The notes beneath the pieces are model-generated. The model saw nothing but the letters and a program-made list of their open reading frames with translations. It did no database searches and was not told where the DNA came from. A DNA stretch of 64,000 nt, taken from positions 770,001 to 834,000 of the forward strand of contig OY365810.1 of NCBI GenBank assembly GCA_959347315.1, in the 5' to 3' direction. Source of the stretch: Bimastos eiseni (Eukaryota > Annelida > Clitellata > Crassiclitellata > Lumbricidae). Positions 43,374 to 54,600 of the stretch are shown piece by piece (the stretch's first letter is position 1; the number at the start of each line of letters is the position of its first letter). Both the position numbers and the translations under genes were made by a program.

Positions 43374-44539
43374 CCTCAAAATTTCTGTAGCTATACACGA
43401 CTGACGTATCGCACGTTTTTGTGCAATGCATTATTAATATAACGATAACGCGTGCGACTCACAATGTTATTAGCAAAATGAACTAACCAAGTAAGATTTT
43501 TTTCAGTTCTTCAGGGCAGATATCCTTATTTTCAAGATCTTTGGTAATTTCATCAGATGTGCGAACGCTGTTCGACAGATCTCCTGTTAGCAGCTGCCAA
43601 ACAACTACACTAAAGCTTAAAATACAAGCAAACAAACTGATAAAAACGACCAATAGGGCCTATATTAAAGGAATGGTATTATTGTGAGGCCTAGGCCTGA
43701 CGAGCTCAAAGGTCTAAACTTAAAAATCAGTGTTATCGGCCTACAAGACTGCTGTTATATTAGGCCTACCTAGTGAATTGATTTCGTTTGCATTGTGTGA
43801 GGCGCACTTTGTTTATTGCTATGACGTTTACCATTTGGTTAGTTGTTATTAATGTAATCGCGAAAGGATTTTCTGTGAACTGCTTCATTGGTTCTTATTG
43901 AATGAAATTGGGCGACCTCTGTTAGCGGAACGGTCGGTTCCTTTGGGGTTTCCTATTGTTCACAGTATACTGTTACTTTATTGTTACCGCGATTGTATTA
44001 TGCACTATGCTTACTGGTAAACAATAAAGCATCTGATTGATTGATAAACTTTATATAAATGATAGCTCCTGTTTTGCCCATAATAATGAGCAAAATGAAG
44101 AATGAAAGCATTCACAACAATTTACTCTAAAATAATCTCATATTTTTTGCTCTGAGAAACCTTTAACATTTTAGTCACATCTCTTGCAATCTATGATTTA
44201 CCTAAACTCTCTTATTCTTGTGCTGCATCTTAATAATTAACTTATGGTAGCACGTGTCTATTAATTCACAATTACACCGTTCAGAGTTTTCATATAGTTC
44301 TTCTATCTTTAAAAAATAAGAGAAACCAGGATGTTCAACTCAAATCTTTTACGCGTTGTTAACATAATCGACCGCGCCCTGTAAACGCTTTAAATCAACT
44401 ACCTCAACAATTTAATATTAGCGTCAAACGTGTTCAGTGCATACACATCCCCACCCAATTAACCAGCCACGCAAGGCAAGGCTCCCAAACAGCTTTTCAG
44501 CCGGTTCCCTGAAAAATGGTTCACCTACAATTATTGTAG
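43374..44539. other. No gene seen; possible LINE tail near 44,030
   Basis: AATAAAGCATCTGATTGATTGA at about 44,019-44,042 looks like the 3' end of an L2-type LINE with a TTGA tail, but no protein blocks precede it. Several AGGCCTA motifs lie at 43,650-43,770. Confidence 0.4.
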
Positions 44540-45780
44540 ACGAAAAATGGTTCAGGCCATTTTAGCTGATATAAGCCAGCCTTCGACACTCTCGACCACT
44601 CTATTCTGCTTGATCCCCTATCCACATCATTCGACATCTCCGGACTGTGTTCCTCTGGCTTCATTCGTTCCTCTCCAACCGGTCTCTCTCAGTGGTCATT
44701 GGGCCCACCCTCATGGACTGGATCACCCTACCATTTGGCCTCCCCAGGGGTCCATATTGGTCCCACTACTATTTATGTTGTACACATATGCACTGGATGA
44801 GCATCCTTAGTCCTTTAAGTTTCTCGTCTCACCATAATGCTGATCATGATGACACGCAGGCGTTCCCGCAAGGTCCTTCTTCCTCTGGCCAGTGGATGAT
44901 TGAGCGCATGTTGTTTACTCTTGGTAACACTTATGCCTTAATCCAGCAAACACTACGTTCCGCTTGCTTGGTAGGCTCCTCCAGCTTGACAGGATTAACT
45001 CCTTAAACCCTTCGCCAGACCTTCCCCACATTTCTTTATCCTCCACTGTCCGGCATTTGGGTCTCGATCCTTCTTGACGTCACCCTTGATCTCTCTGACC
45101 ATGTCAACGCTGTATATCACCCTTGCTTTTACCACTTGTGTCAACTTCGCTCTATTCGCCAGTCGCTATCATTGCACGCGGTGACGACATAAGCTCACGC
45201 TTTGATCTGCTCCAGGGTGGACTTCGGGAACATTGCCTGCGTTGGTCTATTCTCATCAAACGTATTGAAGCTCCATTCTATCCCTAATGCTTCTGCCAGA
45301 CAAATCGGTGGCATCACTAAATTTGTACACGTTTCATCTTTCATACGTGACTCTCTGTATTGGCGTCCTGCACTTCAGCGCATACAGTTTAAAGTTCTTA
45401 CTCTGACGCGAAATTGTCTTGTTCGTTCTGCCCCGACTTACCTTTTGGCGTTTTATACCATAGTATTCTCCATACCCCAACGTAATTCTCTCCGCTCATC
45501 TGCCTCTGGATTATTGTTGGTCCAAAGCATACGCGATGCTACGGCGAAAACAGAGAGCTTAGCTTACGTAGGTCCCTCCAATTGGAACAGTCTACCCTCC
45601 CCTTCGGGCGTAGCTCCTAGTTCTCTCATCTGGTCAGTTTCCGAGGCGCTAGAAGACCTTCCCATCTCCCACCTAGCCGCTAACATGGCTCTGATCTTGA
45701 ACGGCGCTTTAAAATTTCCCATTAAAAATAAAAAATACAACTACAATGCCAAAATTAAAACACTATTTTCGCCTAGGTGA
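44540..45780 (+). mobile_element. L2/CR1-type LINE, ORF2 3' half (broken)
   Basis: WLHSFLSNRSLSVVIGPTLM and then a shifted PFGLPRG (palm PQG block) appear at 44,647-44,760. HNADHDDTQAF stands at the active-site position near 44,840. The frame at 45,202-45,780 reads VDFGNIACVGLFSSNVLKL, FIRDSLYWRPALQRIQFKV and PSNWNSLPSPSGVAPSS, the C-terminal blocks. Frameshifts separate the pieces. Confidence 0.82.
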
Positions 45781-45954
45781 AAACAACACTTTAAAATGAA
45801 TCCAAGTCCAAGGCTTATAGCCTACAGGCCCATATTTCAATGACCCGAAATCTCTCAAAAAATTTCCGGATATAGGACACTTCGTTATTGGAAAAGAAGA
45901 GCTTATCGAAATTATTATGTTCTATTTGTCAACAGCTGATGATGTGTAGCCTAC

Positions 45955-46144
45955 CTCCAAACATCCATTTGGCCTGTTTTTGAACGGTTTCCCTCTTTAA
46001 ATGCTTCAGGAGGTAAATACGATTGGTTCTGAGAGACTGTACTGCCGTCATTAATAGCATCATCGCCAAGAAAGTTCATGCATCCTATTTTCATGGTTTT
46101 ATTATAAATGTCAGATTCTGTTTTCATTTCTTCCAATAAAAAAA
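45955..46144 (-). CDS. Protein-kinase-fold gene, activation-segment exon
   Basis: The minus strand has a T-rich tract and AG acceptor (TTTTTATTTTTAG), a 190-base exon and a GTAGGC donor. With one base from the previous exon it reads LFLLEEMKTESDIYNKTMKI, GCMNFLGDDAIND, then NQSYLPPEAFKEGNRS and KTGQMDVW. YLPPEAF is the APE-type block and DVW the alpha-F Asp block of kinases. At the place of DFG the sequence is GCMNFLG, so the Mg-binding Asp is absent. The exon ends two bases into a codon. It joins in phase with the exon at 53,644, making this assignment firm. Confidence 0.8.
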
Positions 46145-46169
46145 CTAAAAATAAAAACACCTCCAATAT

Positions 46170-47135
46170 AAATCTTTTGCTATGTTTACCGGTTGCAATC
46201 TCCGATTTTTAAATCATTCGAGGGTCTACCAGCAATGGAAAGTAAATAAGCAATGCAAGAATGCTATACAACGCAAGATATTCCAATAGCAACACAGATG
46301 TCCTCTTTCAAATGCACTTCAGCATATGAAATCTCTGTAAAGCTATTCTGAAAATTCCCGGATGAGCACCGCTGTTGTTGACTGCAAAGTGGACTTTTTG
46401 ATGTTTACAATGCCTTCTCTATTAAGCCATTGAGTATATTGATCGCACATCAAATGCGGCAAGCAATGGGTTTATTAAACAATATTATCACTTAATTACT
46501 TTAATCGTATAACTTTTCATTGTGATACGTAGCAACAATCCAATAGTATTTTAACTTATCGATTAAAGAACACTTCAACTGGCGTCACATGGCCTACTGA
46601 CATTGATCCTGTCAAGAAGTGAAACGATTATGGTGAATATACACTAAGGTTATAACTTTTTTTACAACATCACATTCCTTTATCAAAGTTGGATGAACTT
46701 TTGCACAAAACAAAGAAATGAACTGTCATCTCGATATTTTTAAAACATGTCACCCCGAAATCAAGATACCGATTTTTGTACCTTCATGTTCATTTATTTA
46801 TTTGATTTATTCTGAAATTTGATATCGCCTTTCTTCTAACGTCTTTTGCTCCGAAGTGCACACGCCTCAACGGCGCAACTGCAGAGCAATTGTGCGCGAA
46901 GGACCTGCTCAAGGTCCCTACACAGTGACTGACGCCTTGGACGGGGGTCGAACACACACACAATCAGCGCATACTGAATATTATCGGGCCACACATAATG
47001 TGGAAAGTATTTGCAAAACTATGCAGTACAGTGTGTATTTGTATAAATGTATATTATATTGCATTCTCTGCAAAAATATGCTTAATAATACAATCCAAAG
47101 AAGAGATAGCAAATGCTCTAGTGCATTCAATCATT
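46170..47135. other. Probable intron of the kinase-like gene; no other feature
   Basis: No transposon protein is recognised. Two short minus-strand open stretches near 46,290-46,440 look slightly protein-like but lack convincing splice sites, and the flanking exons already join in phase. Confidence 0.4.
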
Positions 47136-47139
47136 CATT

Positions 47140-47345
47140 TCTAAAATTTATATAGCGCCCCTTCAGGAAATTTACTCAGAGGCACTCACAGCCAGGCTGA
47201 GGCCAAACAAAAATGACTTGAGGATACGATAGAAGGCGGGCAGATTGTTCCTAAGGAGCACGCGCAGCGCTTGCTGAAGTCTATTCCAAATGGAGGGCCC
47301 CACAACCTAGAAGACAAATTGATATAGCGCCTCTTTGATTCCTTA
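47140..47345 (-). mobile_element. L2-type LINE 3' end (fragment)
   Basis: The minus strand reads through a GPSIWNRLQQALRVLL-like block, then LPAFYRILKSFLFGLSLAV and a GGGGCGCTATATAAATTT 3' end at about 47,146. It is 5'-truncated. Confidence 0.65.
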
Positions 47346-47644
47346 GACTCAGTACAACTACCACTCAATATAAGATCGTAAGATGTTGATGTTGCTGATG
47401 AGGCCGATTCATTATGAAGTTTTCGTCTCTATGAGGGGTGAATCACTTTCTTACTTGCAAGTTGCAACTTGACCTGTTGAGTACCATACTTGTCCTTTGC
47501 CTTCGAGTTGTAACTGGTAGTCTTTTGTTAAGTTTTGTCTTCATTGGGTAGCCAATTACATTTGTAACATCAAAAAGTGGTATCAGGACATTACCCCAGG
47601 ACATTACCCCCCTAGGACATTACCCCCGGACATTACAATATTTT

Positions 47645-47705
47645 CATAGCGCAAATATACATGCATGCATACATACATACATATATACATACATACATAC
47701 ATGTA
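47645..47705. repeat. ACATACAT microsatellite
   Basis: Imperfect (ACAT)n with TGCATGCAT variants, directly inside the left subrepeats of element 1. Confidence 0.85.
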
Positions 47706-48235
47706 TAAACAAATCAAACAAAAAACTTCTTTTTATTGACCTCAACTAAAACATTTGATGATTAAATAAGAATATTATAATATGCAAGGTACAATAGGGG
47801 GAAAGATCCAAGAAGGACCGAGGTCTTGTAGGCGGGGCCACCCATGTTAAGAGAAAAAGCATTCAAAGGTCGGAGGTCGATATATAGATAATACTAATAA
47901 TTGCTTAACTAGTGAACTATTATATCATAGTCTAGCTAAATATTTAATTACCACGTTGACTAGCAATAAAGTGAACTGCTCGGTTTTGGAGGATAGTTAG
48001 TCGTTTCAGCCGAGAGGGGTAGTTGGTTGCCCAGATAATATTGCAATAATTTAGATAAGGGTGTATTATCGTATAATATAGGCTTTTACGTATATTTGTT
48101 GGTAAGAGGTAAGCCACTCTAGATAATATCCCAAGACTTTTGGCAATTTTTGTTGAGATGTTGTGTATGTGGTCGTTCCAAGTTAAGTGATTATCAATCA
48201 AAACACCAAAATTCTTTAATTTTTTAATGCTCCCA
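47706..48235 (-). mobile_element. Jockey/Daphne-like LINE 3' end
   Basis: The minus-strand frame at 47,944-48,201 reads DNHLTWNDHIHNISTKIAKS, LGILSRVAYLLPTNIRKSLY and then NYCNIIWATNYPSRLKRL, close to the copy at 41,330-41,520. The 3' untranslated part (47,706-47,940) begins right at the end of the ACAT array. Confidence 0.82.
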
Positions 48236-48616
48236 CCATTCCATCTGGTACATCCTTATTAGAAAATAATTCCCACCAAATATTTTGGAAATTAGAGTGC
48301 ATTTAGGGTGTGCTCAAGCCGCAAAGTCAGAGAAAATATACGAAAAACTTATTTAGTTTCGAAAATCGATAAAACATAAACTGCAGTTGTATCCGAGATG
48401 TTTAATATAAAAGGTGATAGATTAATGACCAAAATTAGGTTTATAATGATAATTTTAACTTTTGGTGTGCAGTAGCCTAATGGCAATTTTTACTTACTTT
48501 TCAGCATTGCTAATTTAGCACTGCATATTTTGGTCAAAGGTCATATGACACTGTACTGTCTGTATCACCCAACAGCTGCCATTTGTATTAGTTCAAGTAC
48601 TGATTCTCAGGTAGAA
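48236..48616. other. No gene seen
   Basis: AT-rich sequence between the LINE piece and the decayed gene, with no recognisable features. Confidence 0.4.
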
Positions 48617-50165
48617 TGACTGGTACTATCTTTACACCACCAGCAAACAAACGTGGAAGACCGAACATTATGACACTATCTGTCCTATCATCAGTCGATA
48701 GGGCAAAAACAAATGATCTGCAGGTTGTGCAGTTAATTGCCCCATTCATTCCTGCTTCCGGAGGCAACTCTTGAGAAATACAGCATTAAGTGATCCGCCA
48801 TTCGCCGCCATAGACAGCTCCATCGGGCCACACGGGCTGCCGAGTAAAGCTCAGTTCACATAAACCTAAGGTGCTCAACCAAGATCGCAAGCTCATGGAA
48901 TTACTCCCAGGTCTCACTGGGGACAAAAAAGTAGATCATCTTCCAATCATCGCGTCAGGGTCTGGCACTGAATACTCTAGGCTTATATTCTGAAGCTGCC
49001 TCCGGAACTGCTCAATCGGTAGCAGATGCAATGATTGAAACTGTGCTGGATTGGTGCATCAAAGATCGTATTAAGGCTCTCAGCTTTGACACCACTTTCA
49101 TCAACACAGGCATGAAGAGTGGTTCATGTGTGCTGATTGAAAAGTTGCAAGAGATAAAGGTAAGTACTGTATCTGGCATGCCATCCTCACATTCATGAGA
49201 TGCTGTTGCAGGAAGCATTCAGCATCACAATGTGACCCTGAGGTCTAGGTGTTCAAGCGGTTTAAGATATTCTAGCCAAGCATTTTGACAGCTGATTGGA
49301 AGCATGGAATACCAGATCTTGTTATTGCATCCGACATCAAGAACTCGTAATCTGTCAACTGGAACTAACTCACCAGCGTGCTGATTGCCGAAAAGTTCTC
49401 GAGCTGAATATATATATATATATATAGAGAGAGTTTCTACGAAGAGTACGATCACATGGCCTAACGTTCATGAAGCCAGGTCCCATACACCGTGCTCGTG
49501 GCGGATCATATCAGCATGCACTGAAAATATCCATCTTCAGAGACGCTGGCTTTGAGCTCGCAAAGAGAGCAAGAGAAGGTAAGGCCGTGGCAATTTCTGT
49601 TTGCTTGAAGCATTGGTGTATGTCAAGTCATGATTCCTATCACGATTTTCAAAAGCAGGTCCTGCCAACGACTTGCCTCTCTGCTCGTCGAAATCGGCTC
49701 GCCATCATCTTTGGGTGCCCTTTAAAAACTTTCCCGGCACCTCTGGTACCTAAGTGAAGAGTTTGTGGCACTTGCCTTTTTTGATTCAGAAGTCGAAGCC
49801 ACTGAGAAAATGGCTATGGTTGCAGAACTTAATCACAATGCTTAGAAGGACACTGAGGGGATTTGTTATCAGTAACACACGCAATTGTTTTAGATTCTTT
49901 CTCTCCCAGACTCCTTCCTTGGGAATCAAATTCAGATTAGCTGAGGGATGAGGAAACTGGCCGTGATCTTCGAGTTGTCATCGTTACAGCAGAACGGGGA
50001 GTTGCATTGATGCAGGTCTGCAATGCCTTGCTGGCCAAAGATGAAAAACAGATGCAGTGTGTCCTCCAGGTCGTTGTCGAACACTACACACTGTATCCTG
50101 ACTCAAATGAGTCAGCCATAATCAAGTGCCTTGCTTCTAAGTCATCAGCCGATACATAGGGTGGA
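48617..50165 (+). pseudogene. Decayed mobile-element-like gene with SFDTT motif
   Basis: Plus-strand blocks, in changing frames, are RGRPNIMTLSVLSSVDRAKT (48,654), LMELLPGLTGDKKVDHLPII (48,895) and SVADAMIETVLDWCIKDRIK followed by ALSFDTTFINTGMKSGSCVL (49,020-49,140). Then come YLSEEFVALAFFDSEVEATE (49,750) and GVALMQVCNALLAKDEKQMQ (49,995). I recall this combination from multi-copy invertebrate proteins with a FDTT...NTG...GAC block, perhaps a transposase-like fold, but I cannot name the family. IEKLQEIK is followed by GTAAGTA (49,162), possibly a real intron donor. Stops, frameshifts and a TA microsatellite at 49,408-49,424 mark it as dead. Confidence 0.55.
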
Positions 50166-50624
50166 TCACTTAGCATTTCGTCAATACTCTAATGAACTAT
50201 CACTGACATGACATTGCCAGTATTGCATGAAACACTGCCTTGAATTACGGTAGTATAGTGACGTGAACCAGGTTATAGCATCTTAGAATTTTTTTATTTT
50301 ATAATGAAAAATAATGATTCCTTATGCTCGATTGCTCATTGTCCAGTCTTTGCCTAGTGCTGAGCTAACCTTAGCAAGCACTATAATTATCATTCTTGTG
50401 CTTAATAGTAATTAAATTCAAAACACAAAAAATGTAAAAATGTCATCAATTTATGTGATTATCACGCTGAATAATAAAATTTGATTTGCTTTGAGCATAC
50501 CCTAAATGCTGACCAATCTTGAAAATATTTTGCACCAATTATTTTCTACTAGGGAAGTATCTATTGGGATGGTGGGAGGGTGAAATTTCTAAAGTCAAAC
50601 TTTAAGGACCACCCTAGTATACAC

Positions 50625-50878
50625 GTATGTACACATACATATATACATAGCATATATACATATATACATATGTATATACATACATACATGTATATATACA
50701 TACATGCATACATACATACCTGTATGTATACCTATATGCATACATGCAGCATTGCATACATAATTATATACATACATACATACCTACATACATACATACA
50801 TGTATGCATACATATATGTATACATACATGTATACATACATACATGCATACATACATGCACACATACATACTCTAAAT
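50625..50878. repeat. TACATA/CATACA microsatellite, about 250 bp
   Basis: Long imperfect (TACA)n with TATA and TGCA variants. Tyr/Thr/His-rich frames on both strands are a result of the repeat and not genes. Confidence 0.9.
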
Positions 50879-50992
50879 ATGTATTGGAATGGGTAGGTAA
50901 TGTCCGGGGGTAATGTCCTAGGGTGGTGTAATGCCCGGGGGGTAATGTCCGGGGGTAATGTCAGGGGGTAATGTCCTAGACCCCAAAAAATA

Positions 50993-51294
50993 TAGTCATG
51001 GCATCATATTTTTCCCTCCGGACACATCTGGGTTATCATTCTACATTTTTTCCTGTTCTTCTATGTGACTGATGAAATCTCACCAGATTAGGGATCCAGA
51101 TATTCTTATTATTCTGTATGGCATTATAATGTTTCTAGTGAGACATTATATAATGACGCCGAAAAAATTAAGAAGTTCAGTACTGTGGCTATACATAATT
51201 AAATATCATACATAACAATATTTTATACATATGATTACATTATATATATATATAAATAATATATACATATATACACGCTCCAATAACATTTCCT
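50993..51294. other. No gene seen; TA-rich tract near 51,240
   Basis: AT-rich sequence with a TATATATA tract at 51,239-51,270. Confidence 0.4.
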
Positions 51295-52260
51295 TTGTTA
51301 ATTTTACCACCTACATCGGCTACGCGTCTTGGCTCGCATTCAACATATGACATAGGTTCTTTAATCAACTTCTTTTATCTCTATCGATCGTCCTCTTTCT
51401 TCGTCCCTATACACATCTATGTTCAAATTCAAAACCAATCGCCCGTCTTGACCGCCTCAATTAGGCCAACACACGGTTCTTCCTATCAAGCGAAGACCCT
51501 TACTCAAATAATGCATACTAGCTAATGACTCACTTAGGTCCTGGATGCCGATCAATCGGCTCCGTTTCAACCCTGTCATCACCTAATTTATCTGACTTGG
51601 GATCCTGCGACAACTGCCAATATTGACATACATACACTCCACTGCCCTCCCCTCGTTAATGGCACTACATCAGTGCGCGATGTTGAATGTTGAGTCATTC
51701 CTCTCCAGAAGCTCTCCTTCGCCCAACTCGTCGCCCTTTCTACCAATTGTGTCAACTACGAGTTGTCTCCTGTTCGCTCTCTGCACGTTTTGCAGCTACT
51801 TTCGTCTACGCTTTCATCACGAATTGTCTCGACTACTGCACTACTCGATATGCTAACATCGCGCGTTGTACGATTGGGCAGCTGGAACGAGTTCATCGGG
51901 CTCGCCTGAATGGGTGCAGCTCCAGCACTAGCAGCGTAACCGCTATATGCAGGAATTATCACAATGATTACCCCTACCCAGCCATTGCATTTCGGAGTTC
52001 TTCCCTGGTCTGGGGCTGCCATGTGGCGTTGCACCTACATACTTTCAGGAGCTTTGCTGTCCTGTTGCCGCTAACAGAAGTGCTGGCAGAACGCTACGCT
52101 CTGCCTCGCCTGATTTTCAGTTTGTCCCTTTCTCTTAGATCTCCATGATGCAACATCGTGCTTTCTTAGTCATAGGCCAAAATGCTTGGAACGGGATCCT
52201 ATTGTGTTTTGGCTAAGATCTCTCGGTTCCTTGTATTCTACTCTGAAATTTGTCTCCTAT
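51295..52260 (+). mobile_element. L2/CR1-type LINE, ORF2 C-terminal part (broken)
   Basis: About 51,540 reads SWMPINRLRFNPVIT-like sequence, the block after the palm. The frame at 51,687 reads FATFVYAFITNCLDYCTTRY and IARCTIGQLERVHRARL, the LDYCNS and QLQRVQNAAARL equivalents. QNAWNGIL-like sequence follows at about 52,180. Several frame changes are present and the 3' tail is missing. Confidence 0.78.
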
Positions 52261-53370
52261 ATACGAGGTTCTTGAAGAGACTTCACATGTATATCAAGCT
52301 TCATTGACTGATGGATACTTAAATCTACAATGTGTGTATAGGTCTATTAGGGATATAAAATTTGAATGTTTTTGGAAATAAAACGATTCCTTGGGTCATT
52401 GATCGATGAACTTTTACTTGAAAACAATGAAAACCGCAAAATTCCTATCAGTAATAAAAAGTTCCCTCCCAAGTGAAAAGTTTGTATCACAATTTCACCA
52501 TACATCTAACGTTGCTGCTCAGAAGTAATTGCATTGTCAAAAGTTTTCTGCAACTGTTCAAAACTTTCTGGCAGTTAATAAAACTGGTCAGAACCTTGGT
52601 GTGAAAAGCATCATGTATATATATATAATATATGTATATACATGTATATTATACATATTATATATACATGTATATAACGAGTTATTCTAACAGCAACATT
52701 CAACATTGATGATAATTCAAATGTTATGTGCGTGCGAGTGGGGAGGCAGAGATATGACTGTGTGGGTTCACAGAATAGGAGGGTATTTCCGTCTTAGAGA
52801 TTGAAGGCGGACGTTTTAATGTAAATTAGGGGTGTCTGGGTTTGCTTTCGAGAAAATATACGTCATGTCAGCAGCTACAAAGTTGACAGATAGTGGCAGA
52901 TGACTGCCTCAAGACGGTGATTAGAAGATTAAATGAGGTAGTGTAGAGCAGTGCAGTACTTTTTCTTTAAGAGTTGAACGGATGCTAAGTGTTCACACAT
53001 GATTAGGCTGAAACAAGATGCAGAATGGCTATAGTGTCGTTATTAAAGTGGCGAGTTTCAATGAAAGTCCTCAATTTACACGATTAGCGGAAAAATAATG
53101 TAAATGAAACTTGTAAATCAAGAAAACAATTTCTAGCGTCCGCAGGCTTGAGCGGATGAGAACACTGTAGAGTGTTGGTGCGCTCTCGTGTTATTTGTAT
53201 TATAACTTCAAATTTATTATCTACATTATGTGCCCTCTCGAAAAAACTATACGCCAATAATATTGAATATTCGTAAGGTTTTACTGGTTTATATGCACAT
53301 TTGTTTCTTTGTCAAGCCTTTGACTAACACTTTCAATTGTGAGGCATCGCTACTCACTCACACACGCGCA
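52261..53370. other. No gene seen; TATA-rich palindrome at 52,615-52,680
   Basis: TATATACATGTATAT and its complement form a near-perfect palindrome at about 52,630-52,678. The rest has no recognised feature. Confidence 0.4.
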
Positions 53371-53401
53371 CACACACACATACACATACACACAAACACA
53401 C

Positions 53402-53437
<36 letters not shown>
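53365..53437. repeat. CA and TA microsatellites
   Basis: (CA)n/(ACAC)n at 53,365-53,402 is followed by (TA)n at 53,404-53,436. Confidence 0.9.
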
Positions 53438-53439
<2 letters not shown>

Positions 53440-53643
53440 CTACGTTTATAAAGTTTTGCATGTGGCACTATAGGTGGCCCTAACTCCCGAGTATTCAACT
53501 GCGATTATTGTCAACTTTGTATACCGGCAGTTTATTATTTTCCTTTTTGACCACCAAATGAACATTTCGATTTGATTTGATTATGTATACATTTTATCTA
53601 ATTCTATGCATATATACAATCACAAAAATGAAAATAAACTTAC

Positions 53644-54073
53644 GTTGAGTAGATTTAATGTTTTTGTGAAAGATGTTTTTCTCATGTAGACACTCTAAAC
53701 CCTCAGCAATTTGTGTTGCCCAGTCTTTTACCACTTGTATTGGCAGACCCATCGCAGGCATACATTTCATATAATTCGTCAGGGCGTTGTTGACAGATTT
53801 TCCTGCTGCGTATTCCATCACGATGTGTAAAGTTCTGGGTAGTGGTATCACGTCGTAAATTGTAATCAAATTCTGGTGTTTCAGCCGCCTCCATATATCG
53901 ATATTTGTCATTCCCACCTCATCCATTTGGGTCTGCTTTTCATCGTCCATCATTAGCTTTTCAATGACGCATTGGCTACCGTTGTAATGTGCTGGACCAA
54001 ATATTTTATCGTTCAATCCTTGGTATAAGAAAAGTCCATCTGCGCATGCCTTTTCAAGGAAAGTCTTCTTGTC
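53644..54073 (-). CDS. Protein-kinase-fold gene, N-lobe to catalytic-loop exon (probable pseudokinase)
   Basis: The minus strand has an AG acceptor (ACCCATAG), a 430-base exon and a GTAAGT donor. It encodes FLYQGLNDKIFGPAHYNGSQ, then CVIEKLMM with a Lys at the beta-3 position, and LKHQNLITIYDVIP. A hinge-like LHIVMEYAAGKSV, then VVKDWATQIAEGLECLHEKN and IFHKNIKSTQ follow. The helix E part (WATQIAEGLECLH) is closest in style to mixed-lineage (TKL) kinases. The catalytic loop reads HKN where active kinases have HRD, so the catalytic Asp is Asn. Phase: it starts on a codon and ends one base into the next, which fits the exon at 46,144 exactly. No N-terminal exon was identified. Confidence 0.82.
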
Positions 54074-54249
54074 CTATGGGTCAATAAGTAACAGAATTAA
54101 GACAGGCGGGCAAAGGGAAGTAGCAGTTGAAGGTAGGCGTATGAGGTCACCGGACAGCCATAAAAAGTAAGCAGGCCTAAGCATGCACTATATTGAACCG
54201 TATTCGCCACTGACTAATACTTAGTGCATAGTCTCAGAATAATCTGTTG

Positions 54250-54600
54250 CATTTAGCTGCAACGTTGACAGCAGCTAATCCCTAAATAAAGAGGCAACCA
54301 ATATATGACATCCGGCATATACTCGGATACCTGACCTATTCTGGGAATCCCACCAATCAGTCGTGCAGCCGCAAAACCCGCTCCAAACGTCCAATTCGAA
54401 CTTGGGGAGGCCAGCATATACTGAGGAGCAAAAGTCAAGACGACTGGTACCAAAGGCATGAACCAGAGTAGCTGCGGCGCTGAGAGTAAGAGAGCGAGAT
54501 ATTACTCGCAATTGGCGAAGCTGGTAAAAGCAATTTCGAGAGACAGTATTAACATGTTGAGGAAAGGTGAGTTCTTGACTGCGTCTTAGATGGGTTCAGA
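54250..54600 (-). mobile_element. L2/CR1-type LINE fragment
   Basis: The minus-strand frame reads RVISRSLTLSAAATLVHAFG and TSRLDFCSSVYAGLPKFELD, then in a shifted frame GFAAARLIGGIPRIGQVSEY. These are the C-terminal LDYCNS and AARLI blocks. Confidence 0.78.

Larger units (their letters stand above)
47582..50992. mobile_element. Element 1 bounded by GGACATTACCCC subrepeats
   Basis: The left end (47,582-47,640) holds four copies of GGACATTACCCC-type units. The right end (50,905-50,992) holds six of the complement, GGGGTAATGTCC. Next to each end on the inside are TACA arrays. This matches a second pair at 56,783 and 60,355, so it is a repeated structure rather than chance. Inside lie a minus-strand LINE 3' end and a decayed gene. 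The right edge reads GTCCTAGACCCC. Confidence 0.6.

Noticed and set aside
24288..43379. Exact 6-bp target-site duplication of Polinton X
   Set aside because: Flanks TCTTCA and CCTCAA do not match. Either the site has mutated or one terminus is off by a few bases.
50580..50876. 98-residue His/Thr/Tyr-rich frame
   Set aside because: It is a translation of the TACATA microsatellite.
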